A program made the position numbers and the translations under genes. From assembly GCA_034419075.1 (NCBI GenBank), contig DAOULR010000007.1:124001-188000 (forward strand): a stretch of 64,000 nt of DNA, in the 5' to 3' direction. Below the pieces are notes generated by a model, which saw only the letters and a list, made by a program, of their open reading frames with translations, did not search any database and was not told the origin of the DNA. Source of the stretch: E44-bin88 sp034419075. GTDB lineage: Bacteria; Chloroflexota; Dehalococcoidia; Dehalococcoidales; BS750m-G39. Shown one piece after another: positions 40,801 to 49,224 of this stretch (the first letter of the stretch is position 1; every line of letters begins with the position of its first letter).

Positions 40801-42972
40801 TTTATGAGTAAGAGGGCGTTTTCGCCGTCGTGTGTGTCCTTTTATAGGGTGCTCTTTCTCGCTGACCTTAATTGGGAGTTCGACGACGAAAGTGGCTCCT
40901 TTACCAAGCTGGCTCCTGACATATATCCTGCCGCCATGCTCGGCTACTATCCCATGGCAAATGCTCAGGCCAAGGCCGGTTCCCTTACCCACCGGCTTGG
41001 TGGTAAAGAAAGGATCAAATAATCGGCTCAAGTCTGCTTTTGCGATTCCTGGTCCATCATCGGCGAAGGAAATCCTGATGACATTGTCGAGTTCTTCGGT
41101 AGTAATAGTCAGTCGGCCCTTGTTATGTGTCTGAGCCATGAAATATTCGGCGTTAATGATGATGTTAAGAAAGACTTGTTGCATCTGGAAAGAGTCAACC
41201 ATGATTTCTGGCAGGTTGGGAGCAAACCGTCTCTCAACCTCAATATTGTTCACTTTATGCTCATAGGCACGTAATAACAACACGTCCTCTATAATGTTAT
41301 TGACGTTGCTAAGCTGCTTTATAGGTGTGTGCTTTCGAGCAAAGGTGAGGAGATTTTTCACTATGTTGGCGCAGCGCTGGGCCTCACTGTGGATAAGGCC
41401 TAAATCTTCCTTAATATCATCAGGGACATCCCTCTTCATGAGCAACTGGGAGAAGCCGATAACACTGGCTAGCGGGTTATTAAGCTCGTGTGCAGTGCCA
41501 GACGCCAGTTCGCCGATGGAAGCAAGTCGGTCAGTCATCATCAGCCTCTCCTCTCTCTCCTTGCGCTCAGTCACATCACGAAGTATTACTAGGTCAGCTG
41601 GCTTCCCCTCGTATTGAATAGCGTTGGCATTCACCTCCATCATTATCTTCCTGCCGCCTTTACTTGAGACTTCTATTTCATACAGGCTAGGCGCTTCCTC
41701 TCCAGCCATTCTCCTTTTATAACTATCGGCAGCCAGCGCCCTGTATTCTGGGGAAATAAAGGTAAGGAATGGCTTACCCGTTGCCTCCTCTACTGAAAAA
41801 CCAGTTATTTCGGCAGCCTTTTGATTGGCAAACTTGAGCAAGTCATCCTGGATGACAATGATACCATCGGTGCTTCTTTCAACCAGAGTTGAATATTTCT
41901 GCTCCGAATCAGCTAAAGCCTGGTGATAGGTTGCCAGTTCTCCAAAAGTATTGTTCATCACAGCCGCTAGGTCGGATAACTCATCGTTACCCGGTAGGTT
42001 AAGCCGTGCTGAGAAACCTTTCTTCTTGCCGACATCGCTAACCATGGCACTGAGTCTGGAGAGACGAGAGAGTATCAACTTATCAATCAGGATGTAAGTC
42101 AGGGCACTGAAAAGCAGGCTTACGGCAACTACTAAAAGAAGGAAATAGTTCACTGTAGTCAAACCCTGTTGGTAGATTGTCCGGGACTCGTCCACTTTCA
42201 GGATCAAAGCTGGCTCACCGTATATATCGCGCATCATGGAATAGCCGGAGATGGACTCACTGGACAAGGGACTGACGAAAATGGTGTCTTCAAGCAGCGG
42301 CTGTTGTATCTCCGGAAAGTTGGTTAGCGACTCCCCATCGGCAAAGGTGATTATGTCCAAAGACAAGAGCGTCTGCGCAGCTAGAGCATCAATGACTGTT
42401 TCATCAAGATAGCGCCCCCAGATGAGTGCGCCGCGGATGGGCCCCTGGTCGGCACTGGTCAGAATCGGATTGGAACTAACGAGCATAGGTCCTTCCGGGA
42501 GCAGAAGAATACCCGTTACGGTACTTGACGGGTCAGTGAGGTGTAAAAGAGCAGTGTCTGCTGGATAAAGGTGTTGTTGGAAGCTATCTGGCATGGCTAC
42601 TTCCTCCTCATTTTGGAGGTCATAAGCCTTACTATAGACGACTTCGCCAGAGGAGTTAACGAATACCATGAGATTGAGACTGAAGTTGAGGAAAGACTCA
42701 TCAACAAGATTTGCTGTAATATAATCCTCGTCCCGGTTGGTGATGAACTCGTAGGTATCATCCCAGGATGACCAGTCACGGCTAGAAGTTTTCATCTGAG
42801 ACAGTTCATTCTCCACAGCACTGTTTAGCCGCTGGACATCGGCATGTACGCTCTCCTCATCCAGTTTTACATAGCTGTCCAGCAGGATGGTGCGTGAAGC
42901 GATAAAGACCGCCGCCACCACCAGAAGAAAAGTGACTGCAAGCACTATCTCCGTTTTTCTGTGAATTTTCAC
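40795..42972 (-). CDS. CHASE4-HAMP-PAS sensor histidine kinase
   Basis: This is a 725-aa membrane sensor kinase. TM1 is at about 8-28; the external region (SSRDWSSWDDTYEF, residues 45-250) resembles CHASE4; TM2 is near 275-297. HAMP, PAS (about 365-475), HisKA (His in GTAHELNNPLASVIG) and HATPase (DDGPGI, GTGLGLSI) follow. The C-terminal tail is basic. The ligand is unknown. No response regulator is adjacent; instead the gene overlaps the preceding HTH gene by four bases, which suggests the two form one regulatory unit. The kinase could signal to a distant regulator. Confidence 0.92.
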   Translation of the reverse strand: MKIHRKTEIVLAVTFLLVVAAVFIASRTILLDSYVKLDEESVHADVQRLNSAVENELSQMKTSSRDWSSWDDTYEFITNRDEDYITANLVDESFLNFSLNLMVFVNSSGEVVYSKAYDLQNEEEVAMPDSFQQHLYPADTALLHLTDPSSTVTGILLLPEGPMLVSSNPILTSADQGPIRGALIWGRYLDETVIDALAAQTLLSLDIITFADGESLTNFPEIQQPLLEDTIFVSPLSSESISGYSMMRDIYGEPALILKVDESRTIYQQGLTTVNYFLLLVVAVSLLFSALTYILIDKLILSRLSRLSAMVSDVGKKKGFSARLNLPGNDELSDLAAVMNNTFGELATYHQALADSEQKYSTLVERSTDGIIVIQDDLLKFANQKAAEITGFSVEEATGKPFLTFISPEYRALAADSYKRRMAGEEAPSLYEIEVSSKGGRKIMMEVNANAIQYEGKPADLVILRDVTERKEREERLMMTDRLASIGELASGTAHELNNPLASVIGFSQLLMKRDVPDDIKEDLGLIHSEAQRCANIVKNLLTFARKHTPIKQLSNVNNIIEDVLLLRAYEHKVNNIEVERRFAPNLPEIMVDSFQMQQVFLNIIINAEYFMAQTHNKGRLTITTEELDNVIRISFADDGPGIAKADLSRLFDPFFTTKPVGKGTGLGLSICHGIVAEHGGRIYVRSQLGKGATFVVELPIKVSEKEHPIKGHTRRRKRPLTHKG

Positions 42973-43214
42973 GCTTTCCCTCCAGACTGGGGTTCTTTTC
43001 GCTTAAGAGGAAGTGCCGTAATACGCTGGCTATTTCTCTTAATTGCCTCAACTTGAGCTGGGGTAAATAGTCTCCAGCCCCGCCAATCCCGGTATTCAAC
43101 GTCACTAAATCTTACCTCTTTCAACCACCTGAAGAGTGTATTCTTACTGATGCCGGCCATCCGGCAAACCTCTGCTGTCCTGTAATAAGTCTTACCTTGA
43201 ATAACTACAGGCAT
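42969..43214 (-). CDS. MerR/excisionase-type helix-turn-helix protein
   Basis: An 81-aa protein that is little more than a winged helix-turn-helix of the MerR/excisionase kind: YYRTAEVCRMAGISKNTLFR forms the HTH, followed by the wing RDWRGWRLFTPAQVEAIKR. No effector domain is present. TTAGGAGA precedes the ATG. The four-base overlap with the kinase gene indicates one transcript. It may regulate its own operon; its DNA target is not known. Confidence 0.8.
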   Translation of the reverse strand: MPVVIQGKTYYRTAEVCRMAGISKNTLFRWLKEVRFSDVEYRDWRGWRLFTPAQVEAIKRNSQRITALPLKRKEPQSGGKA

Positions 43215-43391
43215 ATCTTTGTCTCCTAAATCTACCTAGATATACCATACTATATCCTTTCCATCGGGTGAATCCCCTATTTGTACCTGGCAGGCCTATA
43301 TTTTAGTCCTAGTCTAGTTATTCAAAAACTGCGATTGGCGCGTGGCTACAGAATCCACAATGTGGCAGGATGATTGCCAAGCAAAAAAATC

Positions 43392-43420
43392 TTGACCTTT
43401 ATTAGCGCCCGTGCTAAATT
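43392..43420 (+). promoter_or_regulatory. Promoter of tRNA-Arg
   Basis: TTGACC (43,392-43,397) and TAAATT (43,415-43,420) are 17 bp apart, and the tRNA begins 16 bp later. Confidence 0.65.
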
Positions 43421-43435
43421 TTAGTGATTAAGCAC

Positions 43436-43512
43436 GTCCCTGTAGCTCAGTTGGACAGAGCGGCTGCCTTCTAAGCAGCGGGTCGCAGGTTCGAATCCTG
43501 CCAGGGACGCCA
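43436..43512 (+). tRNA. tRNA-Arg (TCT), CCA encoded
   Basis: Cloverleaf: acceptor GTCCCTG with CAGGGAC, D-arm TAGCTCAG, anticodon stem GCTGC/GCAGC with loop CTTCTAA (anticodon TCT, reading AGA/AGG), T-arm GCAGG/TTCGAATCCTGC, discriminator G and an encoded CCA at 43,510-43,512. Confidence 0.94.
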
Positions 43513-43581
43513 CTCCAGCTACAAATTGTTCACAAAACGCTTACTTGATAGATTCCTAGCTAATGTAGAAGGAGGTTTGAA

Positions 43582-44211
43582 ATGGCTACATTGGAGGAGC
43601 TACAGGCAAGACTGACTCGTCTGGAGGACATCAGGCAGATAAAAAGACTGCAGAAAATCTATGGCTACTATCAGGATTATGGCCAGTGGCAGAAGATAGT
43701 AGACCTGTTTTCTGATGACGCCCCGTCGGTTGAGGAAGCAGACCGTGGTGTTTACCAGGGGAAAGAGGGGGTGAGAAGATATTTCATAGACCTGTTAGGC
43801 AGAGGCCTGAATAGACCGCGAAGACCGGGGATATTGTCTATTATGTTTCAGCTCCAGGGGGTGGTTACGGTTAACCCCGATGGCAAGACAGCCAAAGGGA
43901 GGTGGTACGGGATGGGAATGGAGGCCAAACCTATTGTCTCTTTGCATGAAGGGGAACTCAGACAGATCTGGATACATGGAGTTTATGAAAATGAGTATGT
44001 AAAAGAGGGTGGAAAGTAGAAGTTCAAGAAACTCCATTTTAATCTGACCTTCCGCACTCCCTATGAAGATGGCTGGCTAAAGGTGCCGGTTGTGGGCCAG
44101 AACGGGCCAGATGAGGTTATAAAACCGGACGCACCACCCGCTGCCTACTTCCCCTACCCTTCCGGATACCATGTTCCCTTCCACTTCACACATCCCGTAA
44201 CCGGTAAATGA
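43582..44211 (+). pseudogene. SnoaL-like (NTF2-fold) gene interrupted by one amber codon
   Basis: A strong ribosome site (AAGGAGG) leads into a frame of 145 codons that stops at TAG 44,017-44,019. The same frame then continues 63 more codons with clear similarity to the end of the next gene (KFKKLHFNLTF against LFKKLHWNVTF; YPSGYHVPFHF against YPSGYQLPYHF; both end HPVTGK). The TAG sits exactly where the paralogue has Trp (TGG), so a single G-to-A change explains the break. The family (SnoaL-like NTF2 fold) includes cyclases, dehydratases and dehydrohalogenases, so function cannot be assigned. Likely a recent pseudogene, or a sequencing error; a truncated 145-aa product is possible. Confidence 0.75.
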
Positions 44212-44245
44212 TTTAACTAGAGAATAAAGAGAGGGTTGGTGAATC

Positions 44246-44854
44246 ATGAACCTGGAAGAATTGGAAAAAGAAATAGTCCGACTGGAGGATATCCAGGAAA
44301 TAGAGGATTTGCAGCAAAAATACGGATATTATATGGATACTCATCACCGGCAGGAGGTTATAGATTTATTCTCCGATAATACCGAGTCTATTGAGATAGA
44401 GAGTACCGGTTTGTTTCTAGGCAAGGAAGGAGTGAAGAAGTTTTTTGGTGATAACGACCTCCTCCCCGAAGGGAAGCAGACGGTTCCCGAGTGGATTAAC
44501 ATTCTTATTATGATGAGTCAGGATGTGATTGATATAGACCCTTCAGGTAAAACCGCCAAGGGGAGGTGGAATACCTGGCTCGCCGAGGCCATGGTAGTAG
44601 GCGGGATACCCCGACAGCAGTGGGTACAGGGGTATTATGAGAATGAATATGTCAAGGAGAACGGGAGGTGGCTGTTTAAGAAATTACACTGGAATGTTAC
44701 CTTTTTCACCTCCTTTGAGGCGGGCTGGCTCAAGATACCGTTGCTGGGCCTTTTGAGCAGGAAGGACGCGGATGCTCCAGCTCCCCATTTTCATCCTTAC
44801 CCATCTGGTTATCAGCTTCCCTATCATTTTGAACATCCTGTTACCGGTAAGTGA
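44246..44854 (+). CDS. SnoaL-like NTF2-fold protein
   Basis: The protein is 202 aa, of the SnoaL-like/NTF2 fold. The N-terminal pattern LEDIQEIEDLQQKYGYYMD is typical of SnoaL_4-type proteins, followed by VIDLFSDN and GKEGVKKFF. It is the intact paralogue of the broken gene just upstream (34 bp apart). No cofactor motif is visible; members of this fold often act as small-molecule dehydratases or isomerases. No pathway genes lie nearby, so the substrate is unknown. Confidence 0.75.
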   Translation: MNLEELEKEIVRLEDIQEIEDLQQKYGYYMDTHHRQEVIDLFSDNTESIEIESTGLFLGKEGVKKFFGDNDLLPEGKQTVPEWINILIMMSQDVIDIDPSGKTAKGRWNTWLAEAMVVGGIPRQQWVQGYYENEYVKENGRWLFKKLHWNVTFFTSFEAGWLKIPLLGLLSRKDADAPAPHFHPYPSGYQLPYHFEHPVTGK

Positions 44855-45044
44855 TTGTCAGGCTAAATTCTGGTAAGCAGACTATGGTTGGACGCTGGTG
44901 TAATATAGATGAGCACATCCTTAAAGCACTTATTAGCGGGTCGGAGGTTCGAAGGAGCAACGCTCGTCTCCATTATATTAAGATATAGACAGCATTCCGC
45001 CTAATGTGTTAGACTTCCACCAAAATATAGAGAAGGAGGGAAAC

Positions 45045-45806
45045 ATGAAACGTCTTTTGGTGTGTCTCTTGATCGGGCTGCTGCTAGTGGCTGTAGTGGC
45101 CATAATACCCGGCTGTGGTCAGGGTGGAGCCAAGATCCGCATTGCCACCGACGCTACCTGGCCGCCGTTCGAGTATGTAGATGAAGACACTATGGAGATT
45201 GAAGGGTTTGACATTGACCTGATGACAGCTATTGCCGACGCTGCCGACCTTGATATTGAATTCCTCAATGTAGCCTGGGACCCGCTCTTAGCGGGGGTAG
45301 CTCAGTGCCAGTATGATGCTGCCATTTCGTCCATTACCATCACGCCTGAGCGAGCGGAGGAGATGCTCTTCTCCGACCCCTATTTCGAAGCGGGGCAGCT
45401 GATTTCGGTGCGCATTGACAATACCGACATCAACGGCAAAGAAGACCTGGCCGGTAAGGTCGCTGGAGCACAGATTGGAACCACCGGTTCCTTCGAGATA
45501 GATGCTATAGAGGGTGCCACTCTCAAGACCTATGATGACATCGGCTTGGCTTTCCAGGACTTGATGAACGGGCAGATTGATGCCATCGTCGCCGACAGCC
45601 CTCTGACCCTGGGCTATGTAAACGCCAATCCTGATAAGATCAAGACGGTAGGTGAAATGCTGACCAGCGAGTCTTACGGCATCGCGGTATGCAAGGACAA
45701 TCCAGAGCTACTAGCCCAAATCAATGCTGGTCTGGCCGAAGTGAAAGCCGAAGGCATAATTGACGACCTGATTGATGAATGGAGTAGCTGGTGGGTAACT
45801 GACTAG
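45045..45806 (+). CDS. Polar amino-acid ABC transporter substrate-binding lipoprotein
   Basis: This is a periplasmic-type binding protein, family 3 (SBP_bac_3), 253 aa. It has a lipoprotein signal: a charged MKR start, a hydrophobic stretch LIGLLLVAVVAI and a lipobox IPGC, so it is anchored outside the membrane. The ligand-binding segments ATDATWPPFEYVDE, GFDIDLMTAIA and the terminal WSSWW are typical for glutamine, histidine or arginine binders. ATG 45,045 has AGGAGGG just upstream. It forms a three-gene operon with the permease and ATPase that follow. Confidence 0.93.
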   Translation: MKRLLVCLLIGLLLVAVVAIIPGCGQGGAKIRIATDATWPPFEYVDEDTMEIEGFDIDLMTAIADAADLDIEFLNVAWDPLLAGVAQCQYDAAISSITITPERAEEMLFSDPYFEAGQLISVRIDNTDINGKEDLAGKVAGAQIGTTGSFEIDAIEGATLKTYDDIGLAFQDLMNGQIDAIVADSPLTLGYVNANPDKIKTVGEMLTSESYGIAVCKDNPELLAQINAGLAEVKAEGIIDDLIDEWSSWWVTD

Positions 45807-45862
45807 AGACATTTTGCCGGCAGGGTGGTGGGGCAGATAAATAAGCAAGCTCAAGGGGTCTA

Positions 45863-46690
45863 ATGGCAGAAAAACCAAAACCTAGACCCGGCGGGGGCAG
45901 GCTATTTTACATTCCTGGCGGTGATACAATCACGCGCATTGACCCGTGGTGGGGACTGGTGGCTTTGGTGGTGGTAGCGGCGGTGGTTCTGGTTACGGTA
46001 TGGTCCGACCCGTTTTGGAACATCTTGGTCTTTGTGCGCGGTGGTATTTTCATAACCGTCGAAGTCACGTCAATTTCCTTTGTCTTAATAATGATACTGG
46101 GTCTGCTGGGGGGGTTGGGGCGACTATCACGAAACTGGTTTCTCCGCGGCATCGCCTCGCTCTATGTTGAAATAGTCCGAGGAGTTCCTCTCCTTGTCCA
46201 GCTCATCTGGTGGTACTTTGCCTTCCCGGTAGTGATTCAGACGGTTGGGAAATGGCTCGGCCTCTCTTTCATGATTGAATATCAGGCTAATGCCATCGTT
46301 ACCGCCATTATCGGCCTGACCGTCTGCTACGGGGCTTATATGAGCGAAATCTACCGGGCGGGCATTCAGAGCATCCCCAGAGGCCAGACGGAAGCCGCGC
46401 GCAGCCTGGGTATGACCCACTTTCAGGCGATGCGGTATATAATTCTGCCCCAATCGGTTCGCGTCATTCTGCCTCCGGTGGGCAACGAGTTTATCGCCCT
46501 GCTCAAGGACACATCGCTGGTCAGCGTGGTAGCGGTAGCTGACCTGACACGACGCGGGCGCGAGTTCATGGCTGTCCATTTCAATCCCATAGAGGTCTGG
46601 ACGATGGTTGCCCTGATCTACCTGATAATGACCCTGCTTTCAGCCCGTGGCTTATCCTGGCTTGAGAAAAAGAGCCGTTTTGAAGACTAG
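45863..46690 (+). CDS. Polar amino-acid ABC transporter permease
   Basis: A 275-aa HisM/GlnP-type permease. The first TM (about residues 30-48) follows a polar N-terminal tail; four to five further TM segments follow. The EAA loop for ATPase contact is present as EAARSLGMTHFQAMRYIILP near residue 175. One permease gene implies a homodimer. It lies 56 bp after the binding protein and 5 bp before the ATPase. Confidence 0.93.
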   Translation: MAEKPKPRPGGGRLFYIPGGDTITRIDPWWGLVALVVVAAVVLVTVWSDPFWNILVFVRGGIFITVEVTSISFVLIMILGLLGGLGRLSRNWFLRGIASLYVEIVRGVPLLVQLIWWYFAFPVVIQTVGKWLGLSFMIEYQANAIVTAIIGLTVCYGAYMSEIYRAGIQSIPRGQTEAARSLGMTHFQAMRYIILPQSVRVILPPVGNEFIALLKDTSLVSVVAVADLTRRGREFMAVHFNPIEVWTMVALIYLIMTLLSARGLSWLEKKSRFED

Positions 46691-46695
46691 AGACA

Positions 46696-47427
46696 ATGGA
46701 ACCAATAATTCATATAGAGAATATACATAAACACTTCGGCAGTGTTCATGCCCTGCGAGGAGTAAGCCTGGACGTGTATAAGGGCGAAGTCGTTGTGATT
46801 ATCGGCCCCTCCGGCTCAGGCAAATCCACCCTATTGCGCTGCATAAACCGCCTTGAGGAGTATGATGAAGGCAAAATCGTGGTAGACGGCACCCCGCTGG
46901 ATGACACCAAGAATATCAACATCGTTCGCCAGGAAGTGGGGATGGTATTTCAGTCGTTCAATCTGTTTTCACACCTCAGGGTAATCGACAACCTGACACT
47001 GGCACAGCGCATTGTACGCCGACGCACCCGGGAGGAATCCGAGAAAACCGCCATTGATTTGTTGGCTAAAGTAGGCATTCCGGATAAAGCTCAGGCTTAT
47101 CCCTCTCAGCTTTCCGGGGGACAGCAGCAAAGGGTGGCCATTGCGCGCGCCCTGGCCATGAACCCCAAAATCATGCTCTTCGATGAGCCGACCAGTGCCC
47201 TTGACCCGGAAATGATTAAAGAGGTCCTGGACGTGATGTCAGCCCTGGCCAAAGAGGGAATGACCATGGTTGTGGTTTCACACGAGATGGGATTCGCTCG
47301 CGCTGCCGGCGACCGCATGATTCTGATGGATGAGGGGCAGATTGTCGAGGAAGCCACGCCGGACAAGCTTCTGACCTCGACTCATGAGCGCACCAAGCTA
47401 TTCCTGAGCAAGGTCTTAAACCTGTAA
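46696..47427 (+). CDS. glnQ: Polar amino-acid ABC transporter ATPase (GlnQ type)
   Basis: A 243-aa ABC ATPase that powers the uptake system. Walker A GPSGSGKST, the Q-loop at MVFQSFNLF, the signature LSGGQQQRVAIARALAM and Walker B MLFDEPTSALDP are all intact, with the family's PAAT-type His switch SHEMGFA. It is the last gene of the transporter operon. The specific amino acid is not known from sequence. Confidence 0.95.
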   Translation: MEPIIHIENIHKHFGSVHALRGVSLDVYKGEVVVIIGPSGSGKSTLLRCINRLEEYDEGKIVVDGTPLDDTKNINIVRQEVGMVFQSFNLFSHLRVIDNLTLAQRIVRRRTREESEKTAIDLLAKVGIPDKAQAYPSQLSGGQQQRVAIARALAMNPKIMLFDEPTSALDPEMIKEVLDVMSALAKEGMTMVVVSHEMGFARAAGDRMILMDEGQIVEEATPDKLLTSTHERTKLFLSKVLNL

Positions 47428-47466
47428 GGGTCTATAACTTGTAGCCGAAAAGTCCTAGAAGACGGG

Positions 47467-48084
47467 TTAGCCTCCCCTTGATTGCAGCCAGGTGATTGGT
47501 TTTAACCTGATTCGGGGGACAACCTTCAGTTCGCCGAAGAATTTCATCACCAGCAGCGCCAGCACTGCCAGCATAAAAAAAGTCTCCCAGGAGCCTCCCC
47601 TGCTGATCAGCACGTAAGTCGCCGCGCCAGCAGCGCCGAAAATAACTACCCAGGCGTCGATGGCAATAAAAAGAAAGCCCAGAAGCATAGAGCCAGCTAG
47701 GGCGAACAGTATATCGTGTTGGGGCAGGGCCAGGATAACACCGAAGGTGACGGCCACCGCTTTGCCCCCTTTAAGCTGGAGAAAGGGTGAGAAGGCGTGC
47801 CCCAGTATGGCGCTAAAGGCCACCCCCAGGACAGCGGCTTGGGGTAGCTCGAAGTATGAATGCGCCAGGAAGACGAAGGGCACCCCCTTGGCTACATCTA
47901 GAAAGACCGCCAGGAAACCCGACTTGTGCCCCCCTGCCCTGAAGACATTGGCGGCTCCGGGGTTACCGTCTCCATAATTCCTGATGTCCTTGCCCAGCAG
48001 CCAGCGCCCGACCCAGAGGGAAAAGGGACAGGCGCCGAGCCCGAAAGCGCACAGAGCCAGTAAGGTGAAATAGGATATTTCCAC
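47467..48084 (-). CDS. plsY: Glycerol-3-phosphate acyltransferase PlsY
   Basis: PlsY transfers an acyl group from acyl-phosphate to glycerol 3-phosphate in phospholipid synthesis. The protein (205 aa) has about five TM segments and the three motifs of the family: GSxxxG-type start segment (here GACPFSLWVGRWL), the GNPGAANVFRAGG motif and the HAFSPFLQLKGGKAVA motif. Its partner PlsX is not in the window. A 27-bp palindrome lies 9 bp before its start. The gene ends 39 bp from the convergent transporter operon. Confidence 0.93.
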   Translation of the reverse strand: MEISYFTLLALCAFGLGACPFSLWVGRWLLGKDIRNYGDGNPGAANVFRAGGHKSGFLAVFLDVAKGVPFVFLAHSYFELPQAAVLGVAFSAILGHAFSPFLQLKGGKAVAVTFGVILALPQHDILFALAGSMLLGFLFIAIDAWVVIFGAAGAATYVLISRGGSWETFFMLAVLALLVMKFFGELKVVPRIRLKPITWLQSRGG

Positions 48085-48093
48085 TACGCAATC

Positions 48094-48120
48094 CTAATAC
48101 CTATTAAATCTAGGTATTAG
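48094..48120. promoter_or_regulatory. Operator-like palindrome upstream of plsY
   Basis: CTAATACCTA (48,094-48,103) and TAGGTATTAG (48,111-48,120) are perfect 10-bp complements around 7 bp. No T-run follows on either strand, so a protein-binding site or mRNA hairpin in the plsY leader is more likely than a terminator. It lies between the rhomboid stop and the plsY start. Confidence 0.5.
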
Positions 48121-48143
48121 AATAGCCTATCACCCTGTCTCCG

Positions 48144-48752
48144 TCAATAGTAGCGATAGCGTTCCCGCCTCCGGAAGAAGTAGCCCATTACCAGGCCCAA
48201 CGCCAGTCCGCCGAGGTGTCCCTGCCAGGCGATGGTGGGCAATACTCCGACAATAGCCAGGATGGTGAAAACGGCGAAGATGCCGATGATAGCTATCCAG
48301 AGGGGCATGGGTGCGGGTATAGGGAAAATAAGGACGCGCAGCCGGGGCCTCATTACTGCTAGGGCTCCGCCTAGGGCAAAGATAGCCCCCGAAGCGCCGA
48401 CGGCGATGGAGTATTCTGGCGCTAGGAGGAGATAGGTGATGCCCCCCAGTATGCCGCCAGCTAAGTAAACGATGAGGAATTTCAGCGTACCCAGTAACCG
48501 ATTCAGGTAGCTGCCGAAGAAATAGAGGGTTATCATGTTAGCGAAGATATGCCAAAGGCCAGCGTGGATAAACATGCTGGTTAGCAGAGTCCAAGGTCTT
48601 TCCAGGAAGGTCGCTCGGCTTAAGCCAAAGGTATAATACATAAAGTCGGGATTAGTGCTGTGAACAATAACAGTGACCAAATACAGCAACAGGTTGATTG
48701 CGATTAATAGCCACGCCGCGATGGGACTGGAACCCTGACTCCGATATGTCAT
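48144..48752 (-). CDS. Rhomboid-family intramembrane serine protease
   Basis: A 202-aa six-TM rhomboid that would cut transmembrane substrates. The catalytic Ser lies in GASGAIFALGG (GxSG motif), the catalytic His in WQGHLGGLALG, and the WHIFANMITLYFFG segment carries the His/Asn oxyanion residues. The C-terminus is basic. It precedes plsY on the minus strand. Natural substrates are unknown. Confidence 0.9.
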   Translation of the reverse strand: MTYRSQGSSPIAAWLLIAINLLLYLVTVIVHSTNPDFMYYTFGLSRATFLERPWTLLTSMFIHAGLWHIFANMITLYFFGSYLNRLLGTLKFLIVYLAGGILGGITYLLLAPEYSIAVGASGAIFALGGALAVMRPRLRVLIFPIPAPMPLWIAIIGIFAVFTILAIVGVLPTIAWQGHLGGLALGLVMGYFFRRRERYRYY

Positions 48753-48768
48753 TAACCTACTCCCCTAT

Positions 48769-49224
48769 CTAAAGCTTTATTATCTCTCCACTGACCTCAG
48801 TGCCGATGGTCAATATACCAAAAGAGTTCCTCGCCTGCCCCGGATTGAAGAAAAGGACGCCGTTCCTGGTCGCGTTCTGCGGATAATGAGAATGACCGTA
48901 AATGATTATGTCAACTTCGCCAAACCTATTCCCTACCCTGTCGTCGATGCCATAAGGGCTGCCCCAGCCGTGAATGATACCGATTTTCCTGCCCTCTACC
49001 TCTAATATCGTTTTTTCGGGTAGAACCCGCTTAATCTCGTCCGAGTCCATATTGCCCCGTACGGCTCTGACCTCCCCCAGTTGCTTTAAGCCATCAAGCA
49101 CGTCTTTAACCACGAAATCGCCAGCGTGGACTATCAGATCGACCTCAGCCAGAACGGCTCGTATTTCCTCATGGAGTTGAGCAAAGGAAGTGGCGTGACT
49201 ATCGGAGAGTACACCTATCCTCAT
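48769..49224 (-). CDS. YfcE/MJ0936-type metallophosphoesterase
   Basis: A compact 151-aa calcineurin-like phosphoesterase. Metal motifs: SDSHA near residue 8, HAGDFV near 36, RGNMD near 57, IHGWG near 85 and YGHSH near 109. Proteins of this group hydrolyse phosphodiesters in vitro; the natural substrate is unclear. It overlaps the macro-domain gene by four bases, so both are made from one mRNA. Confidence 0.88.
   Translation of the reverse strand: MRIGVLSDSHATSFAQLHEEIRAVLAEVDLIVHAGDFVVKDVLDGLKQLGEVRAVRGNMDSDEIKRVLPEKTILEVEGRKIGIIHGWGSPYGIDDRVGNRFGEVDIIIYGHSHYPQNATRNGVLFFNPGQARNSFGILTIGTEVSGEIIKL

Noticed and set aside
43582..44211. Pyrrolysine or programmed read-through at the amber codon
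   Set aside because: TAG ends other genes here as a normal stop (for example fhs and the first cooC), and the codon replaces a Trp; a simple point mutation explains it. No pyl genes are seen.
44935..44970. Degenerate tRNA fragment (GGGTCGGAGGTTCGA)
   Set aside because: Only a short stretch resembles a T-arm; no partner stem or tRNA source can be identified in the window.
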